This document shows, piece by piece, positions 16,915 through 25,372 of a stretch of DNA of 64,000 nt. Positions within the stretch are counted from its first letter, which is position 1, and every line of letters begins with the position of its first letter. The position numbers and the translations under genes were made by a program. The notes below the pieces were generated by a model. That model made no database searches. It was not told the origin of the DNA and was given only the letters and a program-made list of their open reading frames with translations. Source of the DNA: Streptomyces marincola (GTDB lineage Bacteria; Actinomycetota; Actinomycetes; Streptomycetales; Streptomycetaceae). Location: the NCBI RefSeq assembly GCF_020410765.1, contig NZ_CP084541.1:2486001-2550000 (forward strand), given 5' to 3'.

Positions 16915-17463
16915 GCGTCGCACCTTACCCCCGGGCACTGACAGAGAGTAGCGAAGCCTCCTGTGACACACGTCCCAAAAGCGGACAACTGACCGCAGCC
17001 ACAACACGAAACGGCACGGACCGGTAGGGGTGCGGGGCACGGGGCGCGGGTGGCGAAGCCCCCGCCCGCGAGGCGAAGCCGAGCACAAACGACGAAGGCG
17101 ACGTGGTCCGCGCTGTCCGCGGGCACACGCCGCCTGTCGCCAAAGGGGGGCGCGGGTGGCGAAGCCCCCGCCCGCGAGGCGAAGCCGAGCACAAACGACG
17201 AAGGCGACGCGGTCCGCGCTGTCCGCGGGCACACGCCGCCTGTCGCCAAAGGGGGGCGCGGGTGGCGAAGCCCCCGCCCGCGAGGCGAAGCCGAGCACAA
17301 ACGACGAAAGCGACGCGGTCCGCGCTGTCCGCGGGCACACGCCGCCTGTCGCCAAAGGGGGGCGCGGGTGGCGAAGCCCCCGCCCGCGAGGCGAAGCCGA
17401 GCACAAACGACGAAGGCGACGTGGTCCGCGCTGTCCGCGGGCACACGTCGCCTGTCGCCTTCG
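16915..17463. other. PBP upstream region and repeat-filled spacer
   Basis: This 549-bp gap lies between the PBP start and the tmRNA 3' end. About 16915-17044 is the presumed PBP promoter and leader region, with no clear hexamers. The remainder is occupied by the 106-bp tandem repeats. I see no gene on either strand. Confidence 0.5.
17045..17459. repeat. Four tandem copies of a 106-bp repeat next to ssrA
   Basis: Copies begin at 17045, 17151, 17257 and 17363. The fourth covers about 97 bp and runs into the tmRNA 3' end. Copies differ by only a few substitutions, for example ACGTGG versus ACGCGG and one GAAAG versus GAAGG. In the copy nearest ssrA, GGCGACGTG and CACGTCGCC pair into a long stem just past the tmRNA 3' end. 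This looks like the ssrA terminator unit, amplified. The period is not a multiple of three, which argues against a coding repeat. Confidence 0.85.
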
Positions 17464-17831
17464 TGGAGATGGCGGGAATCGAACCCGCGTCCAACGGAGC
17501 GGAAGGAGGGCTTCTCCGAGCGCAGTCCGCTGCGATTTTCTCGGCCCCGGAGATCACGCGGACAAGTCTCCGACGGGCTCAGTCACTGTGTGTTGTCCCT
17601 CAGGCTCCCGTGACCGAAGCCGTTGGTGAGTTCCCTAGCTGATGCCAGACACCGGGGCGGGAACGCCCCCGGGCTGACACTTCGCAGGTCGCTGCTCAGG
17701 CAGCGAGGGCGAAGGAATCGCGCTTTTGATTGGCGATTATTTTTTTGCGACACGTGGTTAACGAGATCATTGCCGCGTTCCTCGGCTCGCTTCCCCTGCT
17801 TCGACATCCGCTGTCGAAACCGATCATCCCC
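17464..17831 (-). ncRNA. ssrA: tmRNA (ssrA)
   Basis: The tmRNA rescues stalled ribosomes with SmpB. On the minus strand the 5' end GGGGAUGAUCGG pairs with the 3' AUCUCC to form the acceptor stem, and the T-arm GCGGGTTCGATTCCCGC is present at 17472-17491. The resume codon is GCC at 17734-17732 after an A-rich run. The tag reading frame (17734-17696) encodes ANQKRDSFALAA and ends in TGA. CCA is not encoded at the 3' end. smpB lies immediately upstream on the same strand. Confidence 0.95.
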
Positions 17832-17908
17832 ATGTTTTGTTAACAAACAGCCCGCTTCGGACATTCCCCGCCCAGTGGCGGCCTCAGCGGTCCGCTCTCC
17901 AGTATACG

Positions 17909-18394
17909 TCAGGCCCGCTGCCTGCGGCGAGCTGCCGACATCGCGCGCTCGGCCTCCCTGCGGTCCTGCTTCTCCCGCAGCGTCTGCCGCTTGTCGTACT
18001 CGCGCTTGCCGCGCGCCAGCGCGACCTCGACCTTGGCCCGGCCGCTCTTGAAGTACAGCGAGAGCGGCACGAGTGTGAGGCCCGTCTCCTGCGTCTTGCC
18101 GATCAGCTTGTCGATCTCGGCACGGTGCAGCAGCAGCTTCCGCTTGCGCCTGGCGCTGTGGTTCGTCCACGTGCCCTGCGCGTACTCCGGGATGTGCACG
18201 TTGTGCAACCACACCTCGGCCCCGTCGAGCTGCGCGAATCCGTCGACCAGCGAGGCGCGCCCCTGGCGCAGCGACTTCACCTCGGTGCCGGTCAGGACCA
18301 TCCCGCACTCGTACGTGTCCAGGATCTCGTAGTCGTGCCGCGCCTTCTTGTTCTGCGCGATGAGCTTGCGCCCGTCCTGTTTCCCCTTAGCCAT
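17909..18394 (-). CDS. smpB: SsrA-binding protein SmpB
   Basis: This 161-aa OB-fold RNA-binding protein brings tmRNA to stalled ribosomes. It shows the family core with ARHDYEILDTYECGMVLTGTEVKSLR split across the first 45 residues, HIPEYAQG, and a Lys/Arg-rich C-terminal tail ending KQDRREAERAMSAARRRQRA. Length is normal. The ATG start gives MAKGKQDGRKLIAQNKKARH, the typical N-terminus. The gene lies 77 bp upstream of ssrA on the same strand, the usual actinobacterial arrangement, so the two partners are probably transcribed together. Confidence 0.97.
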   Translation of the reverse strand: MAKGKQDGRKLIAQNKKARHDYEILDTYECGMVLTGTEVKSLRQGRASLVDGFAQLDGAEVWLHNVHIPEYAQGTWTNHSARRKRKLLLHRAEIDKLIGKTQETGLTLVPLSLYFKSGRAKVEVALARGKREYDKRQTLREKQDRREAERAMSAARRRQRA

Positions 18395-18437
18395 GACCCG
18401 TCCACTCTACTGGCCGGGGCCGCCGCGGGCCCGCGAG

Positions 18438-19556
18438 TTATCCGCCGGACGCGAGCCCGTCCAGCACGGCGTACGCCTCCGCCTCGGCGTCCTCGCCCGA
18501 GGCGACCGGCAGATCGGGAACGATCCCGCCGTCGTCGACCGTCCGGCCCGAGGGCGTGGCGTAGTGGCCGACCGTCAACTCGGCGACGGAGCCGTCCGGC
18601 TGCTCGCTCGGCATCTGGACCGTTCCCTTGCCGAACGTCCGGGAGCCGACGACCACCGCGCGGTTGCGGTCCTGGAGCGCGCCGGTCAGCATCTCGGCCG
18701 AGCTCATCGTGCCGCCGTCGACGAGCACCACCAGGGGGCGCGCGGTGTCGCCGCCCGGCTCGGCGTGCAGCGCCTCCTGGCGGCCGTGCACGTCGTAGGT
18801 GGCGACGAGCCCGCCGTCGAGGAAGACGCCCGCGGCCTCGGCGGCCTCGGCCAGCAGCCCGCCGCCGTTGCCGCGCAGGTCGAGGACGACGCCGTCCTCG
18901 GGCGGCAGCGCGGCGACCGCGGCCCGCAGCGCTTCGGCCGAGCCGCGCGTGAACGTGCTGACGTGCACGCGGGCAGCGCCCGGCACGCCGCGGTCGACCG
19001 TCACGGGCTCGACGGAAAGCCGGGCCCGTTCCACCTCGGCCGTCCAGGCGCGCCCCCCGCGCGCGAGGCCGAGCAGGACCGTGCTGCCCGGACCGGCCTC
19101 GGCGGGCCGGTCGCTGCCGCGCAGCCGGCCGACCGCGTCCGTGACGGGCCCGCCGTCGAGGGCCACGCCGTCGATCGTGCGGATCTCGTCACCGGCCCGC
19201 ACGCCGGCCCGCTCCGCGGGGCTGCCCGCGTGGACCTCGCTGACCTCGATGCGGCCCGCCGAGGTCCTGACGACCGCTATGCCGGTGCCGACGTACTCGC
19301 CGTCGAGGCCCTGCGCCAGCGCCGCGTACTCCTCGGCGGAATAGGCGGACGCCCAGCGGTCCCCGCTCTCGCTCACGAGTTCCCCGGCGTCCCCCGTTCC
19401 CGCGGCGTCCCGGTCCGCCCGCGGCTCGGTGCCGCCGGCGGCGTCCGGCCACGCGCCGGTGGCCGCACCGGTCATGAGCACTCCCGCGAAGACGAACGCG
19501 AGAGCCGTCCCGCGCCGTGCGGCGCGGGACGGCTTGTCGTGACACGGACGTGACAT
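18438..19556 (-). CDS. S41 family C-terminal processing peptidase (CtpA-like)
   Basis: This secreted or membrane-anchored serine protease of about 372 aa has an N-terminal signal/anchor segment (about residues 15-35). A PDZ domain follows (about 100-190, GTGIAVV...GSPAERAGVRAGDEI), then the S41 catalytic domain. The probable catalytic dyad is S285 (in GTMSSAEML) and K310 (in FGKGTVQ), 25 residues apart as in Tsp. ATG at 19556 is chosen because it places the signal near the N-terminus. A further upstream ATG at 19628 exists. It lies between smpB and ftsX on the same strand, and proximity to ftsEX hints at envelope protein turnover. Confidence 0.92.
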   Translation of the reverse strand: MSRPCHDKPSRAARRGTALAFVFAGVLMTGAATGAWPDAAGGTEPRADRDAAGTGDAGELVSESGDRWASAYSAEEYAALAQGLDGEYVGTGIAVVRTSAGRIEVSEVHAGSPAERAGVRAGDEIRTIDGVALDGGPVTDAVGRLRGSDRPAEAGPGSTVLLGLARGGRAWTAEVERARLSVEPVTVDRGVPGAARVHVSTFTRGSAEALRAAVAALPPEDGVVLDLRGNGGGLLAEAAEAAGVFLDGGLVATYDVHGRQEALHAEPGGDTARPLVVLVDGGTMSSAEMLTGALQDRNRAVVVGSRTFGKGTVQMPSEQPDGSVAELTVGHYATPSGRTVDDGGIVPDLPVASGEDAEAEAYAVLDGLASGG

Positions 19557-19635
19557 GGTGCGGAGTGTAGGACACAACCCCGGGGCGTACGCGAGATGAA
19601 CAACGCGGCGGTGCGGGGGAAAAGTCACACCCCTC

Positions 19636-20550
19636 TTACACCTTCAGGTACTTGCGCAGCGCGAAGAAGGCTGCCACCGAGGGCATCAGCGCCCCCACCA
19701 CGAGCACCCAGGGCAGGACGGAGATCACCGCGTCCCAGCCGATGAAGTCGATCGCGGGGATGCGTTCGGCGAGGAAGTTGTTGATGGCGAAGTACTTGAC
19801 GCCCAGCAGCAGGACGCAGGCGAACAAGGCGCCGAGCAGGCCCGCGATCGTGGCCTCCAGGATGAACGGCATCTGGATGTAGAAGCTGGACGCGCCGACC
19901 AGCCGCATGATGCCCGTCTCCCGCCGCCGGCTGAACGCGGAGACCCGGACGGTGTTGACGATGAGCAGCAGCGCCACGACCAGCATGAGGACCATGAGCC
20001 CGAGCGCGGCGTAGTTGACGCCGTTCAGCAGGTTGAACAGGTTTTCGAGCAACGAGCGCTGGTCCGTCACCGACTGGACGCCGTCCCGCCCGGCGAACGC
20101 CGAGGAGATCACCTCGTACTTCGTCGGGTCCGTGAGCTTGACCCGCAGCGACTCCTGCATCTGATCGGGCGTCACGACCGCCGCGATCGGCGAGTTCTGC
20201 TGCTGCTCCTGGTAGTGCTCGTACGCCTCCTCGGCCGTCTCGTGGTAGACCTCCTCGACGAGCTGGTTCTCCTCAAGCTCCGCGCGCAGGTTCTCCCGCT
20301 GCTCCTCCGTGACCGCGCCGCGGGTGCAGGCCGGGTCGCCGGACTCGGCGTCGTTGGCGTTGCAGAGGAAGATCGAGACCTCGACCCGGTCGTACCAGTA
20401 GTCCTCCATGCTGTTGACCTGCTTGCGGGCGAGCAGCGAGCCGCCGAGCAGCGCCAGCGAGAGGGCGACGGAGACGATGACGGCGAAGGTCATCGTGAGG
20501 TTGCGGCGAAGACCGACGCCGATCTCCGACAGGACGAAGTTGGCGCGCAT
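19636..20550 (-). CDS. ftsX: Cell division protein FtsX
   Basis: This 304-aa integral membrane partner of FtsE transmits ATPase activity to peptidoglycan hydrolases at division. One N-terminal TM helix (about residues 20-42) is followed by an extracytoplasmic domain of about 130 residues with a short Cys-containing segment. Three C-terminal TM helices carry the FtsX/permease signature (SAFSRRRETGIMRLVGAS). The start codon is ATG, followed by RANFVLSEIGVGLRRNLTMT, as in other actinobacterial FtsX. It sits 72 bp downstream of ftsE in the same operon. Confidence 0.96.
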   Translation of the reverse strand: MRANFVLSEIGVGLRRNLTMTFAVIVSVALSLALLGGSLLARKQVNSMEDYWYDRVEVSIFLCNANDAESGDPACTRGAVTEEQRENLRAELEENQLVEEVYHETAEEAYEHYQEQQQNSPIAAVVTPDQMQESLRVKLTDPTKYEVISSAFAGRDGVQSVTDQRSLLENLFNLLNGVNYAALGLMVLMLVVALLLIVNTVRVSAFSRRRETGIMRLVGASSFYIQMPFILEATIAGLLGALFACVLLLGVKYFAINNFLAERIPAIDFIGWDAVISVLPWVLVVGALMPSVAAFFALRKYLKV

Positions 20551-20622
20551 GGCGTCCTTTCAGTGCTCGGTCGGTAGCGACCGCGGCCGGGCCCGGGCGG
20601 AACCGGCCCCGGGCGGAACCGG

Positions 20623-21312
20623 TCAGTGCTGGTAGCCGTAGACGCCGCGCGACTGGTCGCGGACCAGTCGGCCCCGTTCAAGCTCGATCACGCGCTTGCG
20701 CATCTGGTCAACGATCTGCGCGTCGTGGGTCGCCATCACCACGGTGGTACCGGTGCGGTTGATGCGGTCGAGGAGCTTCATGATGCCCACGGACGTCTGC
20801 GGGTCCAGGTTGCCCGTCGGCTCGTCGGCGATCAGCAGCATGGGCCGGTTGACGAACGCCCGGGCGATGGCGACACGTTGCTGCTCACCACCGGACAACT
20901 CACCGGGCATGCGGTCGTCCTTGCCGCCGAGGCCCACGAGGTCGAGCACCTCGGGCACCGTCTTGCGGATCTGGCCGCGCGGCTTGCCGATGACTTCGAG
21001 CGCGAACGCGACGTTCTCGCCCACCGTCTTGTTCGGCAGCAGGCGGAAGTCCTGGAAGACGGTGCCCAGCTTGCGGCGCACCTGGGGCACTTTCCAGTTG
21101 GAGAGCCGGCCGAGGTCCTTGCCGAGCACATGCACGGTGCCGGTGCTGGCCCGCTCCTCGCGCAGGACCAGGCGCAGGAACGTGGACTTGCCCGAGCCGG
21201 AGGAACCGACGAGGAAGACGAACTCCCCGCGCTGGATCTCCAGCGTGACGTCGTGCAGCGCCGGCGCGTTCTGCCGGGGATACGTCTTGGAGACGTTGTC
21301 GAAACGGATCAC
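20623..21312 (-). CDS. ftsE: Cell division ATP-binding protein FtsE
   Basis: This 229-aa ABC-type ATPase works with FtsX at the division septum. Walker A is GSSGSGKST near residue 37, the signature motif is LSGGEQQR, Walker B is LLIADEPTGNLD, and the switch histidine lies in MATHD. Length matches the family. GTG at 21312 starts the protein as MIRFDNVSKTYPRQ, the standard FtsE N-terminus. It is the first gene of ftsE-ftsX, and the upstream 189-bp region is shared with a small divergent membrane protein gene. Confidence 0.97.
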   Translation of the reverse strand: MIRFDNVSKTYPRQNAPALHDVTLEIQRGEFVFLVGSSGSGKSTFLRLVLREERASTGTVHVLGKDLGRLSNWKVPQVRRKLGTVFQDFRLLPNKTVGENVAFALEVIGKPRGQIRKTVPEVLDLVGLGGKDDRMPGELSGGEQQRVAIARAFVNRPMLLIADEPTGNLDPQTSVGIMKLLDRINRTGTTVVMATHDAQIVDQMRKRVIELERGRLVRDQSRGVYGYQH

Positions 21313-21501
21313 GGTTACACCATGTCGTGGCCGGGTACATGCGAAGGACTCCCTCCGCGCTGGGGCTGACCATACGCGAAGCGGCGCGCGCTCCGCAGGC
21401 TGCGGCCCAAGCCATCCCCTTTGTCCCGGTCCGGGTTCTGCGGTTCATGCCGGAGCCTGGCACAGTGGACAACGAGGGGGAGGACGAGAGGAGACGATCG
21501 C

Positions 21502-21696
21502 ATGACCGCCGACTGGCTGGTGTGCGCCAACTGCGCGGGGCGGGTGAGCGAGGGCCGGTGCCCGGTGTGCCGGGCGGAGCTGGCCCGGCTGCGCCAGGAG
21601 CGCGGCCCCTGGGGCACCCTGGGCAGCCCAGGGGCGTTGATCGCGCTCCTGCTGGCACTGGCCGCCGTCGCCTTCCTGGTGACCCGGCCGGCCTGA
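21502..21696 (+). CDS. Small zinc-ribbon membrane protein (64 aa)
   Basis: ATG at 21502 follows GAGAGGAGACGATCG, a good ribosome binding site. The 64-aa product begins MTADWLVCANCAGRVSEGRC. It has two CxxC pairs (CANC and CPVC) likely to bind zinc, then an Arg-rich stretch and a single hydrophobic segment at the C-terminus (about residues 42-61). Function is unknown. Its position divergent from ftsE, with a strong shared terminator downstream, supports it as a real gene. Proteins of this kind are common as hypothetical proteins in Streptomyces. Confidence 0.75.
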   Translation: MTADWLVCANCAGRVSEGRCPVCRAELARLRQERGPWGTLGSPGALIALLLALAAVAFLVTRPA

Positions 21697-21730
21697 GATT
21701 TCCGCGCGGTGATCCCGCGCGGCACGACGA

Positions 21731-21764
21731 ACGGGCCCGGAGCAACGGTGTGCTCCGGGCCCGT
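21731..21764. terminator. Bidirectional terminator hairpin
   Basis: Perfect 14-bp stem (21731-21744 and 21751-21764, starting ACGGGCCCGG) with a 6-nt loop. It lies between the convergent zinc-ribbon gene and the LAETG repeat-protein gene, 35 bp from each stop. Confidence 0.85.
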
Positions 21765-21799
21765 CACACTGTGCTGAGCACGGTGTCGCCGACCCGCGA

Positions 21800-22615
21800 T
21801 CAGGCGGGGGTGGCGCCGTCCTTGTTGATCAGCCGCGGCAGGTAGCGGAAGGCCACGCCGCCCGCGATCATGGTCGCGGCACCGACGATCAGCAGCGTCT
21901 GGTTGGTGGAAGCACCGGTTTCGGCCAGCTCCGGGCCGTCGCCCTGGTCCCCGACGGGGGTCTGCACCTGGTCGGTGAGGTCCTCGCTCGGGTTGTTCTG
22001 CTCGATCGGGCGGTTGTTCTCGCCGTCGGGGTTCAGGCCGCCGGTCGAACCGCCTTCGGTGACACCCTGGACGCTGTTGTCGTCGTCGCCGTCGTCGTCA
22101 CCGTCCTGGCCGCCTTGCTCGCCGCCGCCCTGTTCGCCGCCGCCTTGCTCGCCGCCGCCCTGTTCGCCGCCGCCTTGCTCGCCGCCGCCCTGTTCGCCGC
22201 CGCCCTGTTCGCCGCCGCCTTGCTCGCCGCCGCCCTGTTCGCCGCCGCCCTGTTCGCCGCCGCCCTGTTCGCCGCCGCCCTGTTCGCCGCCGCCCTGTTC
22301 GCCGCCGCCCTGTTCGCCGCCGCCCTGTTCGCCGCCGCCCTGTTCGCCGCCGCCTTGCTCGCCGCCGCCTTGCTCGCCGCCGCCTTGCTCGCCGCCGCCC
22401 TGTTCGCCGCCGCCCTGTTCGCCGCCGCCTTCGTTGCCTTCGATCAGACCGGAGATGACGCCGCCGTCGTCGCCGTCGGGGTTGCCCGCCAGGGTCTGCG
22501 GCTGCGGGTCATCGCTCGCCGACGCGGTGCCGACGACGGCGAGGGACGCCCCCGCCGCGAAGACCGCCGCCGCCGCGATGCGCGCCATGTTGGCCCGGGT
22601 CTTGGGACTGGCCAT
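21800..22615 (-). CDS. Sortase-anchored surface protein with 21 GGGEQ repeats
   Basis: This 271-aa secreted protein starts at ATG 22615. A signal peptide (AAAAVFAAGASLAVVGTASA, about residues 14-33) is followed by an acidic linker and 21 perfect GGGEQ pentapeptides. An Asp-rich stretch comes next, then a C-terminal LAETG sorting motif, a hydrophobic helix and a short positively charged tail. LAxTG is the class E sortase signal of Streptomyces, so it should be linked to the cell wall. The repeat region is hydrophilic and probably works as a wall-spanning stalk. No folded functional domain is seen. It is bounded by a strong hairpin and prfB. Confidence 0.85.
   Translation of the reverse strand: MASPKTRANMARIAAAAVFAAGASLAVVGTASASDDPQPQTLAGNPDGDDGGVISGLIEGNEGGGEQGGGEQGGGEQGGGEQGGGEQGGGEQGGGEQGGGEQGGGEQGGGEQGGGEQGGGEQGGGEQGGGEQGGGEQGGGEQGGGEQGGGEQGGGEQGGGEQGGGEQGGQDGDDDGDDDNSVQGVTEGGSTGGLNPDGENNRPIEQNNPSEDLTDQVQTPVGDQGDGPELAETGASTNQTLLIVGAATMIAGGVAFRYLPRLINKDGATPA
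22115..22429. repeat. 21 in-frame 15-bp repeats (GGGEQ)
   Basis: Twenty-one consecutive 15-bp units, each encoding GGGEQ on the minus strand. Units differ only by synonymous codons for Gln and Glu (CTGTTC versus TTGCTC on the + strand). The alternation suggests slippage or unequal exchange, with selection keeping the protein repeat. Copy number is likely to vary between strains. Confidence 0.95.
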
Positions 22616-22846
22616 GTATTCGCTACCCCCTGTAGCTGTTCGTTGGGAACTGTGTCCCTGTATGTGGGGCAGCCTGCCGCTGGGCGACGGGTGCCACGGG
22701 GCCTCCCATACGAGACTCACCGGCCCTCCGCACACCGCGCGCCCGCGTTCATAGGCATACCAAGCGAACAGCTTTCCTGCTGAACGGACCGCCGTCAAGC
22801 GCAATGCCCACCAAATGCCCTGCGCGCAGTGGACGTTGCGTGAAGG

Positions 22847-23953
22847 TTACTTCTCGCGCTGTTTCCGCCACCGGATTCCGGCTTCGAGGAAGTCGTCGAT
22901 ATCCCCGTCCAAAACGGCCTGCGGGTTTCCGACTTCGTGTTCCGTGCGCAGGTCCTTGACCATCTGGTAGGGCTGGAGAACGTAGCTGCGCATCTGGTTG
23001 CCCCAGGAGTTGCCGCCGTCGCCCTTGAGGGCGTCCATCTTGGCCTGCTCCTCGGCCCGCTGGTGCGCCAGCAGGCGGGCCTGGAGCACCCGCATGGCCG
23101 CGGCCCGGTTCTGGATCTGCGACTTCTCGTTCTGGCAGGAGACGACGATGCCGGTCGGCAGGTGGGTGATCCGCACCGCCGAGTCCGTCGTGTTGACGGA
23201 CTGGCCGCCGGGGCCGGAGGACCTGAACACGTCCACCCGGATCTCGTTCTCCGGCACCTCGATGTGGTCGGTCTGCTCCACCACCGGCAGCACCTCGACG
23301 CCCGCGAACGACGTCTGCCTGCGCCCCTGGTTGTCGAACGGGGAGATGCGGACCATCCGGTGGGTGCCCTGCTCCACCGACAGGGTGCCGTAGGCGTACG
23401 GGGCCTTGACGGTGAACGTCGTCGACTTGATCCCCGCCTCTTCCGCGAAGGAGGTGTCGAGCACGTCCGTCGGGTAGCCGCGGCGCTCGGCCCAGCGCAG
23501 GTACATGCGCTGGAGCTGCTCGGCGAAGTCCGCCGCGTCCACGCCGCCGGCCTCCGCGCGGATGGACACCATGGCCTCGCGCTGGTCGTACTCGCCGGAC
23601 AGCAGCGTGCGGACCTCAAGCTCCGCGACGGCCTTGCGCACCGACTCCAGCTCGGCCTCCGCCTCCCGGCGGGTCTCGGCGTCGTTCTCCGCCTCGGCCA
23701 GCTCGAACAGCACCTCCACATCGTCGATGCGGCCGTGCAGCTCCTCGGTCTTGCGCAGCTGGCCCTGGAGGAGGGACAGGCGGCTGGTGACCTGCTGGGC
23801 GCGCTCGGGGTCGTCCCACAGGGTGGGCGCGGCGGCCTGCTCCTCCAGAGCGGCGATGTCCGCCCGCAGCCGGTCGAGGTCGATCACTGCCTCGATCGAC
23901 TGCATGGTGGAGGTGAGGGACTTCAGAGCTTCGGAAACGTCGACGACTGCCAC
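22847..23953 (-). CDS. prfB: Peptide chain release factor 2
   Basis: This 368-aa class I release factor reads UGA and UAA stop codons. The anticodon-like SPF tripeptide appears in RISPFDNQGRR. The catalytic GGQ is in SSGPGGQSVNTTDSAVRITH. Length and N-terminus are normal. The reading frame is intact with no programmed +1 frameshift site, as in other actinobacteria. It stands upstream of the LAETG protein gene on the same strand and 23 bp downstream of a kinase gene. Confidence 0.97.
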   Translation of the reverse strand: MAVVDVSEALKSLTSTMQSIEAVIDLDRLRADIAALEEQAAAPTLWDDPERAQQVTSRLSLLQGQLRKTEELHGRIDDVEVLFELAEAENDAETRREAEAELESVRKAVAELEVRTLLSGEYDQREAMVSIRAEAGGVDAADFAEQLQRMYLRWAERRGYPTDVLDTSFAEEAGIKSTTFTVKAPYAYGTLSVEQGTHRMVRISPFDNQGRRQTSFAGVEVLPVVEQTDHIEVPENEIRVDVFRSSGPGGQSVNTTDSAVRITHLPTGIVVSCQNEKSQIQNRAAAMRVLQARLLAHQRAEEQAKMDALKGDGGNSWGNQMRSYVLQPYQMVKDLRTEHEVGNPQAVLDGDIDDFLEAGIRWRKQREK

Positions 23954-23976
23954 ACCTCCAGCCTAACCGCTGGCGC

Positions 23977-25257
23977 TCAGGGAACGACCGGCTCGTCGGG
24001 CCGCTCTCCGCCGGGAACCACCACCGCGGGCGGCACGGGAGCGCGGCCGTCGGCGCTGTCGCCGCCGCCGGAGAACAGCAGCCAGCCGCCCACGGCTCCC
24101 GCCCCGACGACCGCCGCCGCGGTCGCCGCGAGGCGCCGTCTGCGGCGCGCCGCGGCGCCGTGCCGCGCCGAACCCGCCCGTGGTTGCCCGGGCGCGCGAA
24201 TGGTGCGCGCCGTACCGTGCGCGCCCCCGGCGAGCTCCGCCGCGTCGGGCACTCTCATGCGGGTGTGCGTGACCCGTTCCGAGTCGGGCGCCGCGCCGCG
24301 GACCAGGGGAACGGCCGCCCTGGGCGGCGTGCCCGGTGCCTCGGCCCCGGCGTCCCCCGCCGCGTTCGCGCCCGCCGCCGCGGCGGCCCGCGGCGAGCCG
24401 TCCCCGGAATCCGGGTCCCCGATGTCGAGCGGCGGGAGGCCGTCGAGGCGCGGCAGCAGCTCGCGCAGCCGCGAGGCCAGCTCGACGGCGCGCAGCCGCG
24501 AGGCCGGGGCCTTGGCGAGGCACTGCTGGATCAGCTCCCACAGCTCCCCCGGGATGCCGGGCAGCTCGGCCGCCTTCTCCGTGACCTGCCGCCTCAGCAC
24601 GGCGCCCGGGTGGCCGCCGCCGAACGGCGTGAACCCGGCGAGCAGCTCGTACAGCACGGTGACCAGCGCGTAGATGTCCACGGCGGCGCGCGGCGGCAGC
24701 CCCTCGACGATCTCGGGCGCCACGTAGTCGGGGGTGCCGACGACGCCGCCCTTGCCGCCGTGCCGCGGCTCGTCGATGAGCTTGGCGACGCCGAAGTCGG
24801 TGAGCAGCGCGCGGGTGCCGGGACCGGTCGTGTCGAGCAGGATGTTCTCCGGCTTGACGTCGCGGTGCACGATGCCGGCGGCGTGCGCGACGGCGAGGGC
24901 GCCGGCCACGTCCGCGGTGATCGCGACCGCGTCGCGCGGGGCGAGGCGGCGCTCGCGCTCCAGGTGGCTGCGCAGGTCGGGGCCGCGGACCAGGTCCATC
25001 ACCAGGGCGATGTCGCGGGCGTCGGGACCCCCTATGACGAGGTCCCTGACGCCGACGATGTTCGGGTGTTCGAGGCCGAGGAGCGCGTGCCGCTCGTGGG
25101 CGAAGCGCTCGGCGAGGTCGGGGTCCGCGGCGAGATCCTCGCGCAGCACCTTCACGGCGACGGGGCCCTCCGGACCCTCGCCGAGCCACACCGTTCCGGC
25201 GCTGCCGCGGCCGAGCACGCGGTGGGTGGTGTAGTGGCTGCCGATGTTCCGTGCCAT
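23977..25257 (-). CDS. Membrane-anchored Ser/Thr protein kinase (PkaB-like)
   Basis: This 426-aa eukaryotic-type kinase has its kinase domain at about residues 9-270. The Gly loop is GRGSAG (16-21), the ATP lysine is K36, the catalytic loop is HRDVKPEN (131-138), DFG is at 154-156, and the APE motif is in YVAPEI. All key residues are present. A linker follows, then a single TM helix (about residues 367-390) and a short extracellular tail with no PASTA repeats. It pairs with a second kinase upstream and a divergent FHA protein, a probable phosphothreonine reader. The order prfB-kinase-kinase resembles pkaB-pkaA of S. coelicolor as I recall it. Confidence 0.93.
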   Translation of the reverse strand: MARNIGSHYTTHRVLGRGSAGTVWLGEGPEGPVAVKVLREDLAADPDLAERFAHERHALLGLEHPNIVGVRDLVIGGPDARDIALVMDLVRGPDLRSHLERERRLAPRDAVAITADVAGALAVAHAAGIVHRDVKPENILLDTTGPGTRALLTDFGVAKLIDEPRHGGKGGVVGTPDYVAPEIVEGLPPRAAVDIYALVTVLYELLAGFTPFGGGHPGAVLRRQVTEKAAELPGIPGELWELIQQCLAKAPASRLRAVELASRLRELLPRLDGLPPLDIGDPDSGDGSPRAAAAAGANAAGDAGAEAPGTPPRAAVPLVRGAAPDSERVTHTRMRVPDAAELAGGAHGTARTIRAPGQPRAGSARHGAAARRRRRLAATAAAVVGAGAVGGWLLFSGGGDSADGRAPVPPAVVVPGGERPDEPVVP

Positions 25258-25372
25258 GGCGTGAGGCTACGACGCCGCTGAGACACCGCCGGCGGACGGG
25301 CGCCCGGGTTGCCCGGGTTTATTCAGATGCCCCGCCGAAATTCCACCCCGGTAAGTCGATAAATCTCCGAGG

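Noticed and set aside
16915..17406. N-terminal extension of the PBP ORF through the 106-bp repeats
   Set aside because: It would place about 160 repetitive residues before the membrane anchor. The repeat period is not a multiple of three, so the frame is accidental.
17464..17831. Prophage or island integration at the tmRNA gene
   Set aside because: The gene is complete and no integrase, excisionase or duplicated 3' fragment is visible in the flanks.
22847..23953. Programmed frameshift in prfB
   Set aside because: The reading frame is continuous from start to stop with no in-frame TGA after the N-terminal codons.
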